Source: Eustoma russellianum
Taxonomy: Eukaryota > Streptophyta > Magnoliopsida > Gentianales > Gentianaceae
Length of the DNA: 64,000 nucleotides
Assembly: GCA_036186865.1 (NCBI GenBank)
Contig: AP025043.1
Coordinates: forward strand, 35,797,657-35,861,656
Direction of reading: 5' to 3'
Below, one piece after another: positions 46,805 to 59,638 of this stretch (its first letter is position 1; each line of letters starts with the position of its first letter). A model generated the notes under the pieces. That model did not search any database. It was given only the letters and a program-made list of their open reading frames with translations, and was not told the DNA's origin. A program made the position numbers and the translations under genes.

Positions 46805-49800
46805 TGTTGTAACCCAATTAGGGATCCTTTTGTACCTATGATCTATGTAAGGGAATATGTGACACAGATAGAATTTCAATTACAATGTATTAAGTCGAGG
46901 ATTACTATTGTAAATTACGTTTCGGATAGTAGCATACGCCTATAGTATTTGAACAAGAATATTGAACCATGGAGAAGAAACCCAATTTTCACCCAAGGTC
47001 TTATAAGATTTGGCCAACAGCCCAAGGAAGGCACACCACATTTTTCTATATCATAATTATGCAAATAAACAAATGAATAGATAAATGCCTATATTAAATA
47101 AAGAAACAGAAGGAAGTTAGAAATTGAATTAGGCATGGTTGGGGGTATTAAAGACCCCCAACCGCCGGTTAATTAAGGGGGGGCCAATTAAGAGAGTGTT
47201 ACACTACTATAGTTAATGGTGACCAAACCAAGGTTCAAGTAACTAAGGTTAAGAAAAAGTAACCAAGGTTAGTGAAAAAGTAACCTTGGTTAGCTAAAAG
47301 TAACCGAGGTTAAAAGGGAAATCAAGGTTAACCCATTAACCATACTATGGTAGGATCTTCACCCCTCCCTTTTACCCCCTCTCCAACGGCTAAACCTAGC
47401 CAAAAAGAAAAAGAGTTCCCTCCAATAATACACTTGAAATCCCTTAGACTACTCAAGAACTTTAAGAGCAAGAAAGCTCTATCTCTTCCCTTCCCTTCAA
47501 AACATTCGGCCAAGGAGACAAGCAAAGAAGTCTAGGCTCTTCCAAGGACTAAGAGATATTAGGTAAGGTTCTTAATCTCTTGAGAAAATGTTTGCATCTT
47601 CATAAGAATGAAACTTATGGTGCTACATCTCTTGTTCATAACCGTGACCTTCAATGGTCATTAGGCTCAAGTCTCAAGCTTTTAAGGATTCTAAGCTAGA
47701 AAAGCTTGGAAACCACTCAAGCTCCTTTTGGTAAATCATCTAGCCTTTTTCTAAGAGTATATCTTAGTTGAAAATGTAAACTAACCTTTCTCCTTTCTTT
47801 CTCTTCACCACCGCGGGAATGCATGCATAGAGAAGAGAAGGACTTCAACTTTTCTACACCTCTCCGAGAAGAGTAAGCAAAGAAGGCAAGTACGCTATAC
47901 TGTTTGTGGTTTGAATGTGAAAGTGTGTGCATGAATGGCTAGATATACTTAAGATCTAATCTTAGTTGTATTATGCTAAGGTTGAATGCCAAAACTTTTG
48001 GCCCAAGGACATTTGGGGTATATGTGTGAAATCTTGTTCCAAAGGTGTAATCTTTGAGGGTTATATATCTTGTTATGTGTTAATCTAAGATGAACAAGTT
48101 AAAGATTCTCTCTTTTCTATGATGAGGGTTCACGGTGGAAGGGGTGAAAGGGAATGAGTGTGATTTTGCATGGAAATGATAACTTAGTGAGAAATGGAGA
48201 TAAGTTTTTGGTCTTGTTGTGTGTTGTGCATAACATGATCTTAGATACATCATTTTCTTGCATGCACCGAAAATGGGGCTGTTGGTGAAGGGGGGCGTGT
48301 GCACCCAAAGTTGTTCCTAAGTGTTGTGTTAATAGGAATGTGCATGTCAGTCAAAGAATGATGTATAAGGGTGTATGAACTGTTTTATGTGGGATTTGTA
48401 TGTGGGGTTGTAGCATGTTGAGCCTGTAAAATTCTATGAAAAGAGTGAGTTAGTGCTTATTTAAGTGTTTGTGACAAAAATACAAACTAGGGACACGAAG
48501 GAAGGTTATATGACCACCAGAGAAAATTTACTGGAACTGGACAGAAACTTGGGCTGTTTTGTGAAACCTGAAAAGGGACCTTAAAGACTTTCAATTTAGT
48601 TCATTTTTGGTAGTACATTAGTCTTATGTGTATATTATATGGGAGAGTTGGAATTTCATTAAAAAGAGCGACAGTTTATTTTTAATAAATTTCCTAGTAA
48701 GGTTGGTCCTGCTGAAAATGCTGTTCTGGGCAGAATTTAAGTAACGTGTTGAGTAGCCTAGAAATGGACCTTAGAGCTATGTAAATTAACTAATTTTCGG
48801 TATGACACTAACCCTATGAGTAAAGTAAAGGTGAAAGTTGGAATTTTGTCAAAATGAGTTATGGTTCATTTTTAATGAATTTTCTAGTAAAATGGGTTAG
48901 ACTGAAATGCGCTGGATTGACAGAATTTGTGTAGCATGTTACACGATCTGAAACTAGACCTTAAGAAAATGCATTTGGGTCAAATTTTGGTAGGATGCTA
49001 GTCCAACGAATTTATTAAGCTGGAGAGTTGGAATTACCGAAGAAGGACTAAAGGATCGGTCCCAATAAATTTTATAGCGAAATTGGTCATTCCAGAATTC
49101 AGTTTGTAACCGCTTTATGAAAAGAACAAATGATTCCCTTAACGATATCATAATTCCATGAAATTGGCATGGCGATCACTTAAGACATACACGAAGGAGT
49201 ACATACGAACCATTTGCTCTAGAATGATTATTTCAGTAGGAAATCACTAAGGAGAAGATGACGCCACTAAGCTGGAAATTTTCCAGCATAGCAGCAAGAC
49301 GCGCTTATTCGTTTATGTCATGCATTATGCCATGTGTTGCATACTACATGTCATGCATTGCATCATCGTCACGTACATAATTTATGGCATGATTTTATGT
49401 GAAAGAAAGATGAAAAGCGTTTTCAAAATGATGATTTTGCTTTTTTAAATAACGCTTCCCCACCAGTACCGCGTGTGAGTATGAACTTGGCCAGTAAGAA
49501 CCCGCTCAGATCCGGGTTAAGTGATCTGACAGTATGACCGTTCAGGCCCGGAGATAATAGGCCTGATGATGATGATGATGATGATGACCGTGCGGGTCCG
49601 GAAATAATAGACCCGACAAGTAGATGGCGTTACCGTTCCGAATCCAGGAATAATAGATCCGAAGGGGAGACGTTACCGCCTCCGATCCGGGAAGATAGAT
49701 CTGAACACTATTGTTTTACGACGATGATGATTTGAAAGAAAAGCATGAAAAGATTATATTTCCATTTTCATCTCGATGCATCACACATACATATGCATGC

Positions 49801-50516
49801 ATGTTACATTCATGTAGTGACACATGATATTTAAGTTGTGACGACCTCGTAGACCCTAAGTATGACATCTCTAAGTGATGATCCTTGTTGTGATATTCAT
49901 CAATACGAGTTACAGTCTTTTAATGTTATATTCTGCATTGAGTAATGATTTTACTTAAGTTATGATCTTGCTACATTAAGTGATGATCCCTATCGAGTAT
50001 TGGACGGAGGACAGGTATGCTTCTAAACCGAAATTTTGGGGTTCGGTTTTGTTTGCACTTTCTATTTAACCCTCGATTATTATAGTATACTTGCTGGTGA
50101 CATTGTCACTCACCCCTATTTTTCCTCCCAGAGGTTGCAGGAGCCAAAGTAGAGTGGATCGATGACAAACCTAGGGTTCCCTACCTGTAAGTGCATTGAA
50201 GGATGGACAGATTTAGGAGACCGGACTTGCCAGTTCTAAGGGATGACTGATTTATGTAGTGAGATGGAAAAACAATTGCTTTTGTCACTTTCTGATACAT
50301 TTGATCTGGGTTGTAAACTTTGAATGGTGGTGATGATGTTTTAATTTCGGAGTTTTAAATTTTGCCACGGTTTCGCTTGCTTAATTACATGTAAGCGCTA
50401 AAATCCATGCATTTATATCATGGATCATGACACGTATGGACGACGCCTAGTACTCTCCTTAGTGAAGTACGGCGGGGTGCATCGACTTCAGCGGGGCCGG
50501 GGTGCGGGGCGCCACA
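46805..50516 (+). repeat. gypsy2 3' LTR (3712 bp)
   Basis: Near copy of 38015-41718. GC-type donor AAG/GCAAGT intact at 47885, minisatellite and (GAT)n run at about 49530-49620. Ends GCGCCACA then TCGTG. Confidence 0.95.
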
Positions 50517-52331
50517 TCGTGTACGTAGAAAACCGAATTTTCGACGTTTATCGATTACCCGATTCTTCTCTAATTAAATTCCAACTTTTTGCACATTTTA
50601 TATATATTATATTAAACTTTAATATTCAGCACTTAGGCTGATCTTAAAGTGGCGCCCAAACATGTGTCAAAATTGAAATTGGAATCTCCACAATTTGGCC
50701 TTAATTGAGGGTGATTTGTGTGTGCCAACATGGAATGATTTTATGGCTGCACGTACCATGTAAGCCACAAAATTTGTGGCCATTTTTGAATTGTAAGGGC
50801 TGGCCATCTATTTATGGCAAGTATGTGACATGTTAGCGAAGTTTCGGTATTCGTCCGATACGACAATATTCGGTTTTAACGTGTCGTGATAAATTTGTCA
50901 TGGCATGACTTATATCATATGATATAAGACCTGAATATACTCATAAATATGAGTTAAGTATAGTGGTGTGACGTTAACGTACGTATGTAAAATATATAAC
51001 GTGTCGGTAGTACGTTAGAATATATGTGTATGTGCCTTTTAAAAAAAATCTGAATATACATATATTGAAAAACGTGTGATATAAGGGGGTGAAGAACTTT
51101 CCTTTCTTCAACTTGTTGCCTTTGTGCCTTTTCCAAATATGGCTTCCTTTAATGAATTAACTAAGTACTTCACTTAATGAACTAGTTTAGTTCATTAATG
51201 ATGGCACCTGAAAATAGTTCAAACACAACAAATGTTTGCCATTTGATGTAAGCTTTAAAGCTTCATGGCTCGTTAGTACGACAACATTATATATGAACTA
51301 TATAAGGCAAGTTTTATGCAACAACGTGTCATGTCATAAAATATGTCATGCATTTCTTTGTAACACGTTATTTAAATCATGCATTTTGAAATCACTCAAA
51401 CCCCTTTTTCTCTACACATTTGAAGATAGTAATGCATGTTAAAATAAGGAACTTTAGTCCATCAGAGTGTTGGTCAAATCACCCTTAATGAGCAACATTG
51501 AGAATAATATTAAATCATGAGCTGTGGATTAGTATGATTGTGTGTGCAAGTTTACCTTAAGAGGGTCCCATAGGAAATGGATGGTGTTTATTTTCCTTAT
51601 TTAGGAGCATGTTTAGGACCTATTCTCCCAATTATTTATGGCTGGAAAATTTGGATACCAAGTGCTAAGTGAAGTCTATGTGTTCCAAGTTGTGCTATAA
51701 AGGTTAGAAACGGAACTAGTCATTGTGTTGGTATTTATGGGGTCGCTTGGTTTTGTCACTGTGTGTATCTATAATAGTGGCCTTATAATCTAAGAATAAA
51801 TGCTTTGTCTATGTGATTATGTGGTTAATAAGTTGGATTAAAGGATGAAAGGGTAAATGATGCTTGTGATAAGAGATAAAGGGTGATTTAAGAAAAAAAT
51901 TCCAGAAACAGAACTGTTTTGAGTGTCATAATGTTTGGACTTGAAATGAACCTTGTGATTGTGCAAATGACCTCAAATTTTGTGTGCTGGTAGGCCATTA
52001 TGTATATTAAGTATGTGTGGTGATAGATCAATAAAAATATTAGTTTACAACCTTAAATGAATCTTAAGGTGAACTTGTGCAAAACAGAATTCTGGGCGTA
52101 TATGTTCTGGGAAAAATGATTGTTTAACCACTTTAAATGTCTTGGATTGCCTCAAAATTTTTATGGGAGTCACTTAAAGCTTTGTGTCAGACATCTATGT
52201 AAAGAAATTAGCTAAAAGCATTCATTTGAGGAGTTAACAACTGAAGTAAAGACATGTAGACGTTTCTGGAAATCTGGACAGAATGTTGGGTCATAATGTT
52301 TGGACTTGTTCTTAATTGTTCGGGCTTGAAG

Positions 52332-55300
52332 TGTAGAGAAAAAGAGGTTTGAGTGATTTCAAAATACATGATCTAAATAATGTGTTACAAAGAAATGCAT
52401 GACATATTCTATTACATGACACGTTGTTGCATAAAACTTGCCTTATATAGTTCATATATAATGTTGTCGTACTAACAAGACATGAATCTTTAAAGCTTAC
52501 ATCAAATGGCACACATTTGTTGTGTTTGAACTATTTTCAGGTGCCACCATTAATGAACTAAACTAGTTCATTAAGTGAAGTACTTAGTTAATTAAACTAA
52601 GTAGTTCATCAAAGGAAGCCATATTTGGAAAAGGCACAAAGGCAACAAGTTGAAGAAAGGAAAGTCTTCCCTCTCCATCCACACGCCACTCTTAATATAT
52701 TTTTATATATATTCAGTTTTTTTTTGAAAAAGGCACATACACATTTATTCCAACGTACTACCGACACGTTATATATTTTACGTACGTATGTTAATGTCAC
52801 ACCACTATTTATAACTCATATTTATGAGTATATTCAGGTCTTATATCATATGATATAAGTCATGGTGATGACAAATTTATCACGACACGTTAAAAGGTTC
52901 TAAACCGAAAATTGTCGTATCGGACGAATACCGAAACTTCGCCAACGTGTCACGTACTTGCCATAAATAGATAGCCAGCCCCTACACTTCAAAAATGGCC
53001 ACAAATTGCGTGGCTTACATGGTATGTGCAGCCATAAAATCATTCCATGTTGGCACACAAATCACCCTCAATTAAGGCCAAATTGTGGAAATTCCAAAAT
53101 TCAATTTTGACACATGCTTTGGGCACCACTTTAAGATCAGCCTAAGTGCTGAATATTAAAGTTTTATTTATGTATATTATGTGTAACATAATATATATAA
53201 CATGTACAAAAAGTTGGAATTTAATTAGAGAAAAATCGGGTAATCGATAAACGTCGAAAATTCGATTTTCTACGTACACGAGACATGGAACATTTTTGGC
53301 ATGGAATATAACATGTATCTGGACACTTTTTACATATTTCATACATCTCAAAGTGTTCTAGAAAATTCAATTAAGGGCTGATTGGAATATACCATGTGTG
53401 TATAATTAAACGTGCACTATTTTACAAAGTTTGTAAAAATAAAATTCAGCACATGTATCTTCGTGTCACATGCCTAAATCAGCTATATTGGAGAATATGT
53501 GGAGCTTTGTTGGCATTTTGATTGGTCAAGAATGAAGCATACAATGTTGGTGACTTAAAGAAAGGAACTACAAAAGGTAACATTTCAAATCTTGTCACAA
53601 TTGTGACACATGCTGAAAATTCAGCATGTGTAGAAATGGCTGGCCGAATTTATCCTCTTTAATGAGCCATATTTTGTTGTCTTGAAACATGTGGATAATT
53701 GGAAGATAATATGGAAGTTTTTTGAATATTCTATGAAAACAAATAAGGTGATATTTTCAAATATCACACATGAAAATTTCAGCATGTGTGGATTAATGTT
53801 GGCCGATTTTTTGGCCTCATTGGTGTCCAATTTTTATTCCATAAATGATAAGAATATTGTGTACTAAATGGTGATTTAATTATTCTTTGATTTCTTAGAT
53901 TAAATCAATGTAAATTGGCAATATTTTGAATAAAAGGTGAATGTTACACATGCTGAAATTTCAGCATGTGCAAGAGACTTTATGGCCGATTTTTTCAAGG
54001 TAATTTGGAGAAAATTGTATTGCTAATTTTGTGTGATGATCTTGGGAATTATGGTAACTATTTTATGATTATTTTGGAACATGTTTTAAGTGATTCTCAG
54101 ATTTATCTAGTCATCAAGTGATGACAACATCCAACCAATCAATGAGTGCCAAGTAAGCAAGAGCTTAATGATCATCCAATGAGCAGATGTCAAGTAAGCA
54201 AAGACATGTCACAATGATGCCATATACTCTTCCAATGACTTAGAAGATAATTTTCAAGAGGGAAGAGCAACAAGGGGGCGGCCAACATGTTAAAAGGAAA
54301 GGGAGCAAAACATAAACAAGAACAAGCCTTGCAAATTTGAAAGATAAAAAACGTTTTAGCCTTCTCTTCTACACGCTCTTTCTTTCTTCTCTCTAAAAGC
54401 CTATTGTACTCATATTCATATAATTCAATAGGCTTCATGTAGTCCACCACATATTCTTTATCATTGAAAAAGATTGATCAAGGTGTGATCAATCTTGCAC
54501 TTGCAAGGTGGTGGTGTTCGTGACAATTGTATTCACATACAAGGTTTGTAAAGGGTTGGAGTTGGTGTGTAACTCCATCAACCCTGTGGTAAGGTGTTCT
54601 TTGTGTTGTGTGTTTAGTGCTAACCGAGGAAGGTGTCCTCGAAGACTGGAGTAGGTTGTTTATAACCGCACCAGTATAAAATTCCTGGTGTCCTTTACTT
54701 TCAGCACTTACTTTCTGTTTCAGCAGTGTTTATCGTTTTTGATCACGTTCGTAAAAATAGTAAAAGAATTTCAAAAATCACGAAACTTTTCAGAGTTATA
54801 GCCACAAGTTTTAAGGTTCTTTTGGCGCAAGTTTCAACCCTTTTGGACAAGTATAAGTCATTAAAACGTCCAAAGTTCTGAGACTAGTGCAGTCTGATTT
54901 TCAGGCTTGCAAAGGTTGAGACTTTGATCATATTTGACTCACTTCCCAAAAGAATTTTTCAAAACTGTTTCAACCCATTTAAATATAACTAATAAGGGGT
55001 TAGTCATTAAATTTTCAGATTATTTGGAGTTAAGGACAAATAGGAATTAATTTTTCAATACAGACTACTAGTTCTGGTAGATTTGTGCAATCTGACCACC
55101 AAAGATTTTTAAAGGGGTTAGAGGTTGAATTTTGATGTACAATTTTCAGAAAATACTCATAAAGTCTGAGGCTAAGTTTTCTTCAAATTTCGGAATTTTC
55201 GAAGACCTGCAACCTAGTTTTCAAAACGTATTAAAACTAGTCCTGAAAACAGAAACTGTTTTCAGAAGTTGGGTTTTTGGTTTAAAACTATTTTAAAAAC

Positions 55301-55362
55301 CATATTTTCCACACCCACTATTCAACCCTCCCCCCTTCTAGTGGTGCCTTACAGATCCTACA
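52332..55362 (+). repeat. copia2 5' LTR (3031 bp)
   Basis: TGTAGAGAAAAAGAGG to CAGATCCTACA. Notable parts: paired hairpins around TTAGTTAATTAAACTAA (52545-52615), the perfect 20-bp palindrome at 52840-52859, three dyads (53606-53631, about 53766-53790 degraded, 53947-53970 perfect), and a hairpin AAGATTGATCA/loop AGGTG/TGATCAATCTT at 54470-54496. Confidence 0.95.
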
Positions 55363-55363
55363 A

Positions 55364-55378
55364 GTGGTATCAGTGCAC
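55364..55378 (+). promoter_or_regulatory. copia2 primer binding site
   Basis: GTGGTATCAGTGCAC shortly after the LTR end; a variant of the TGGTATCAGAG site with A to T in the GAG, which slightly weakens tRNA-iMet pairing. Confidence 0.82.
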
Positions 55379-55418
55379 AGGAACACTCACAACAAGAAGA
55401 TCCAACGATCTGTGTGAG

Positions 55419-56216
55419 ATGGCAACCACTAGCCATGAAACCGAAGGAAAAGATATGTCAAGCCAAATGCCTCCACTATTTGAAAATGAGGTAAATTCTG
55501 ATTCTGACTCGAATTCTGAACTATCTTATGATGATTTATATGTTAAATATCTTATTGTACATAAGTTTGCTAGAACTCTTGCAAAACAAAAGAAACGGTT
55601 AATTGAAGACAAGAAATTGTTAGAATCTTCTAACACAAATCTTGTGTCTCAATTAAACGATTCAAAAGAAGAGTCGTCTTGCATCATAAATTCATTAAGG
55701 TCTGAAATTTCATCATTGACATCAGAGAACACTGAAATGAAATCCGAGATTTCAAACTTGAAATCAAGGAATGCGGATTTAGAGAAAATAGTGAAGCAAT
55801 TTGACACAGGATCTAACATGCTAGTTCGTATTATTCTATCGCAAAAACATGACAGTGATAAAACTGGATTAGGATACATTGAGACAAATGATGTATCAAT
55901 TAAACCAACCAAACTCGCCTTGTCTAAGAAAGTAGATACACCCAAAGCAAACGTGGCGACTAAGAAGACGCAAAGACCCCCTCTACCCTCATCTCGCCAT
56001 ACTTCTTCTTCATATCATACGAAGTATAATTATGTGCCGTATATATATGAGAAGAAGACTAGTACACCACTCATCTTATCTCATCGTGCTTCTTATCATA
56101 CAAAGAGAAATCATGTGCCATATAGAAAGCCACTGATGTATATGCGACACTCATATCATAATAATGCATATAGATCATGCCCCACGTGTGCAAACCAAAA
56201 TTCATATCAAAAATGA
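55419..56216 (+). pseudogene. gag: copia2 fused gag remnant with coiled coil (265 codons, open)
   Basis: ATG at 55419 opens MATTSHETEGKDMSSQMPPL as in copia1 gag, then jumps at LFENE to the acidic NSDSDSNSELSYDDLYVKYL, skipping the capsid-like part and zinc knuckle. The coiled-coil stretch KKRLIEDKKLLESS through SEISNLKSRNADLEKIVKQF and the basic Ser/His tail (PPLPSSRHTSSSYHTKYNYV) are intact. The frame is uninterrupted to 56216 although the element is old enough for its LTRs to differ, and the fusion is in frame. An upstream in-frame ATG at 55269 lies inside the LTR and is not the likely start. Function unknown; Sirevirus gag coiled coils have been linked to protein interactions. Confidence 0.8.
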
Positions 56217-56454
56217 AAAGCATACTATATGCATGATGAGATTCTTGGCCAAAGGCCAAACGCATTTGCCCCTAACGTATATTATGTTGTGTTTTCATCA
56301 CCTTTCTCACCTTTTGGAAGACCTAGAAAGGTCACCCAAATTTGGGTGCCAAAAGGGACATTCTCAAAGGGTTGAATAAATAACCCCTAAAGAACGCACT
56401 TTTAATATTATTCGAAATGCATGATTTTTTTACATGCGCTTTTGATTGTCTTTC
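56217..56454 (+). pseudogene. copia2 gag/pol junction remnant
   Basis: After the TGA at 56214 a short readable piece (FGRPRKVTQIWVPKGTFSKG) matches the end of copia1 gag near 21660. Sequence then passes directly into the 3' tail shared with copia1 at about 1130, so all of pol is missing. Confidence 0.78.
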
Positions 56455-56636
56455 ATAAATAAAGGGGGAGAGAATGCATGATTTAAGAGGGAGAGATAAA
56501 CTGATTGCATAAATCAAGGGGGAGCGGATTTGAAATTTGAAATTAAAAATTTATATTTTATGCACGATTGAAGGGGGAGCGATAAGATTTAAATCATGAA
56601 TGTAGGTTATTTTGAAAATCATCAAAAGGGGGAGAT
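56455..56636 (+). promoter_or_regulatory. copia2 tail with five polypurine-tract-like motifs
   Basis: AAAGGGGGAGAG, AGAGGGAGAG, AAGGGGGAGCGG, AAGGGGGAGCGA and AAAAGGGGGAGAT, the last adjoining the 3' LTR at 56637. Spacing matches the copia1 tail at 936-1155. Confidence 0.85.
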
Positions 56637-59600
56637 TGTAGAGAAAAAGGGGTTTGAGTGATTTTAAAATGCATGATCTAAATAACGTGTTACAAAGAAA
56701 TGCATGACATATTCTATGACATGACACGTTGTTGCATAAAACTTGCCTTATATAGTTCATATATAATGTTGTCATACTAAAAAGCCATGAATCTTTAAAG
56801 CTTACATCAAATGGCACACATTTGTTGTGTTTGAACTATTTTCAGGTGCCACCATTAATGAACTAAACTAGTTTATTAAGTGAAGTACTTAGTTAATTAA
56901 ACTAAGTAGTTCATTAAAGGAAGCCATATTTGGAAAAGGCACAAAGGCAACAAGTTGAAGAAAGGAAAGTCTTCCCTCTCCATCCACACGCCACTCTTAA
57001 TATATTTTTATATATATTCAGTTTTTTTTAAAAAGGCACATACACATTTATTTCAACGTACTACCGACACGTTATATATTTTACGTACGTATGTTAATGT
57101 CACACCACTATTTATAACTCATATTTATGAGTATATTCAGGTCTTATATCATATGATATAAGTCATGGTGATGACAAATTGTCATATCGGACAAATACCG
57201 AAACTTCGCCAACGTGTCACGTACTTGCCATAAATAGATAGCCAGCCCCTACAATTCAAAAATGGCCACAAATTTCGTGGCTTACATGGTATGTGCAGCC
57301 ATAAAATCATTCCATGTTGGCACACAAATCACCCTCAATTAAGGCCAAATTGTGGAAATTCCAAAATTCAATTTTGACACATGCTTTGGGCGCCACTTTA
57401 AGATCAGCCTAAGTGCTGAATGTTAAAGTTTAATTTATGTATATTATGTGTAACATAATATATATAACATGTGCAAAAAGTTGGAATTTAATTAGAGAAA
57501 AATCGGGTAATCGATAAACGTCGAAAATTCGATTTTCTACGTACGCGAGACATGAAACATTTTTGGCATGGAATATAACATGTATCTGGACACTTTTTAC
57601 ATATTTCATACATCTCAAAGTGTTCTAGAAAATTCAATTAAGGGCTGATTGGAATATACCATGTGTGTATAATTAAACGTGCACTATTTTACAAAGTTTG
57701 TAAAAATAAAATTCAGCACATGTATCTTCGTGTCACATGCCTAAATCAGCTATATTGGAGCATATGTGGAGCTTTGTTGGCATTTTGATTGGTCAAGAAT
57801 GAAGCATACAATGTTGGTGACTTAAATAAAGGAACTACAAAAGGTAACATTTCAAATCTTGTCACAATTGTGACACATGCTGAAAATTCAGCATGTGTAC
57901 AAATGGCTGGCCGAATTTATCCTCTTTAATGAGCCATATTTTGTTGTCTTGAAACATGTGGATAATTAGAAGATAATATGGAAGTGTTTTGAATATTCTA
58001 TGAAAACAAATAAGGTGATATTTTCAAATATCACACATGCTGAAAATTGTAGCATGTGTGGATGAATGTTGGCCGATTTTCTGGCCTCATTGGTGTCCAA
58101 TTTTTATTCCATAAATGATAAGAATATTGTGTACTAAATGGTGACTAAATTATTCTTTGATTTCTTGGATTATATCAATGTAAAATTGGCAATATTTTGA
58201 ATAAAATGTGAATGTTACACATGCTGAAATTTCAGCATGTGCAAAAGACTTTATGGCCGATTGTTTCAAGGTAATTTGGAGAAAATTGTCTTGCTAATTT
58301 TGTGTGATGATCTTGGGAATTATGGTAACTATTTTATGATTATTTTGGCACATGTTTTAAGTTTTATTCTTAGATTTATCTAGTCATCAAGTGATGACAA
58401 CATCCAACCAATCAATGAGTGCCAAGTAAGCAAGAGCTTAATGATCATCCAATGAGGAGATGTCAAGTAAGCAAAGACATGTCACAATGATGCCATATAC
58501 TCTTCCAAGGACTTAGAAGATAATTTTCAAGAGGGGAAGAGCAACAAGGGGGGCAGCCAACATGTTAAAAGGAAAGGAAGGGAGCAAAACAAAAACAAGA
58601 ACAAGCCCTGCAAATTTGAAAGATCAAAAACGTTTTAGCCTTCTCTTCTACACTCTCTTTCTTTCTTCTCTCTAAAAGCCTATTGTACTAATATTCATAT
58701 ACTTGAATAGGCTTCATATAGTCCACCACATATTCTTTATCATTGTAAAAGATTGATCAAGGTGTGATCAATCTTGCACTTGCAAGGTGGTGGTGTTCGT
58801 GACAATTGTATTCACACACAAGGTTTGTAAAGGGTTGGAGTTGGTGTGTAACTCCATCAACCCTGTGGTAAGGTGTTCTTTGTGATACGTGTTTAGTGCT
58901 AACCGAGGAAGGTGTCCTCAAAGACTGGAGTAGGTTGTTTATGACCGAACCAGTATAAAATTCCTGGTGTCATTTACTTTCAGCACTTACTTTCTGTTTT
59001 AGCACTGTTTATCGTTTTTAATCACGTTCGTAAAAATAGTAAACGAATTTCACAAATTACGAAACTTTCCAGAGTTATAGGTACACATTTTAAGGTTCTT
59101 TTGGCGCAAGTTTCAACCATTTTGGACAAGTATAAGTCATTAAAACGTCCAAAGTTCTGAGACTAGTGCAGTCTGATTTTCAGGCTTGCAAAGGTTGAGA
59201 CTTTGATCATATTTGACTCACTTCCCAAAACTATTTTTCAAAACTGTTTCAACCCATTTAAATATAACTAATAAGGGGTTAGTCATTAAATTTTCAGAGC
59301 ATTTGGAGTTAAGGAAAAATAGGAATTAATTTTTCAAAACAGACTACCAGTTCTGGCAGATTTGTGCAATCTGACCACCAACGATTATTAAAGGGGTTAG
59401 AGGTTGAATTTCGATATGAAAGTTTTAGGAGATACTCAGAACATCTAAGGCTAAGTTCTCTCCAAATTTCAGAATTTTTGAAGACCTGCAACTTAGTTTT
59501 CAAAACATTTTAAAACTAGTCCTGAAAACAGAAACTGTTTTCAGAAGGTGGGTTTTTGGTTTAAAACTATTTTAAAAACTACATTTTTCGCACCCACTAT

Positions 59601-59638
59601 TCAACCCCCCCTTCTAGTGGTGTCTTGCAGATCCTATA
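56637..59638 (+). repeat. copia2 3' LTR (3002 bp)
   Basis: Near copy of 52332-55362, about eight changes in the first 165 bases. Ends CCTATA instead of CCTACA, then TSD TGAAG. About 27 bases near 57180 (after GATGACAAATT) are deleted relative to the 5' LTR. Confidence 0.94.

Larger units (their letters stand above)
38015..50516 (+). mobile_element. gypsy2: complete Ty3/gypsy chromovirus (Tekay/Del type), 12.5 kb, degenerate
   Basis: Perfect 5-bp TSD TCGTG at 38010-38014 and 50517-50521, inserted in copia1's 5' LTR. LTRs of 3704 and 3712 bp, tRNA-Met primer site, gag, protease, RT, RNase H, integrase and chromodomain in the gypsy1 order. It is a clearly diverged relative of gypsy1, not a duplicate: LTR starts differ at many sites and indels are independent. 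Differences between its own two LTRs in the first 200 bases are mostly G/A, as expected from decay of methylated cytosines. Confidence 0.95.
1..51416 (-). mobile_element. copia1: Ty1/copia Sirevirus-type retrotransposon, heavily nested, left end outside window
   Basis: Read on the minus strand, the element runs from its 5' LTR end at 51416 to a 3' LTR cut by the window's left edge. The native segments are 1-1755, 19080-24493, 27522-28342, 37623-38014 and 50522-51416; all else between is later insertion. Rejoining them gives a LTR of about 2985 bp and an internal region of about 5.4 kb with gag, protease, integrase, RT and RNase H in copia order. The base block after 51416 (CATTT) is the expected right TSD; its partner should lie left of the window. 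Sirevirus assignment rests on long LTRs, a coiled-coil gag with CCHC knuckle, several polypurine tracts before the 3' LTR and dyad-rich LTRs, all known traits of that lineage. Coding is broken by many stops and frameshifts, so it is dead. Confidence 0.88.
23617..51416 (-). repeat. copia1 5' LTR in four pieces, about 2985 bp
   Basis: Pieces are 23617-24493, 27522-28342, 37623-38014 and 50522-51416 (each including one TSD copy where relevant). They join without loss when the three insertions S, B and gypsy2 are removed, and the order matches the uninterrupted Sirevirus LTRs at 24494, 52332 and 56637. On the minus strand it begins TGTAG at 51416 and ends CCTACA at 23617. CATTT at 51417 is the outer TSD copy. 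Confidence 0.9.
52332..59638 (+). mobile_element. copia2: internally deleted Sirevirus (non-autonomous), 7.3 kb
   Basis: Perfect TSD TGAAG at 52327-52331 and 59639-59643. LTRs of 3031 and 3002 bp enclose only 1274 bp: primer site, a fused gag remnant, and the polypurine tail. Protease, integrase, RT and RNase H are absent. Compared with copia1 there are two losses: one inside gag (knuckle region) and one from just after gag to the 3' tail. It has its own TSD and two LTRs, so it either moved in this form using proteins in trans, or was deleted after insertion. Confidence 0.92.

Noticed and set aside
55269..55418. N-terminal extension of the copia2 gag ORF from an ATG at 55269
   Set aside because: It lies in the LTR and primer-site region and is not conserved as a start in copia1; the shared MATT start at 55419 is preferred.
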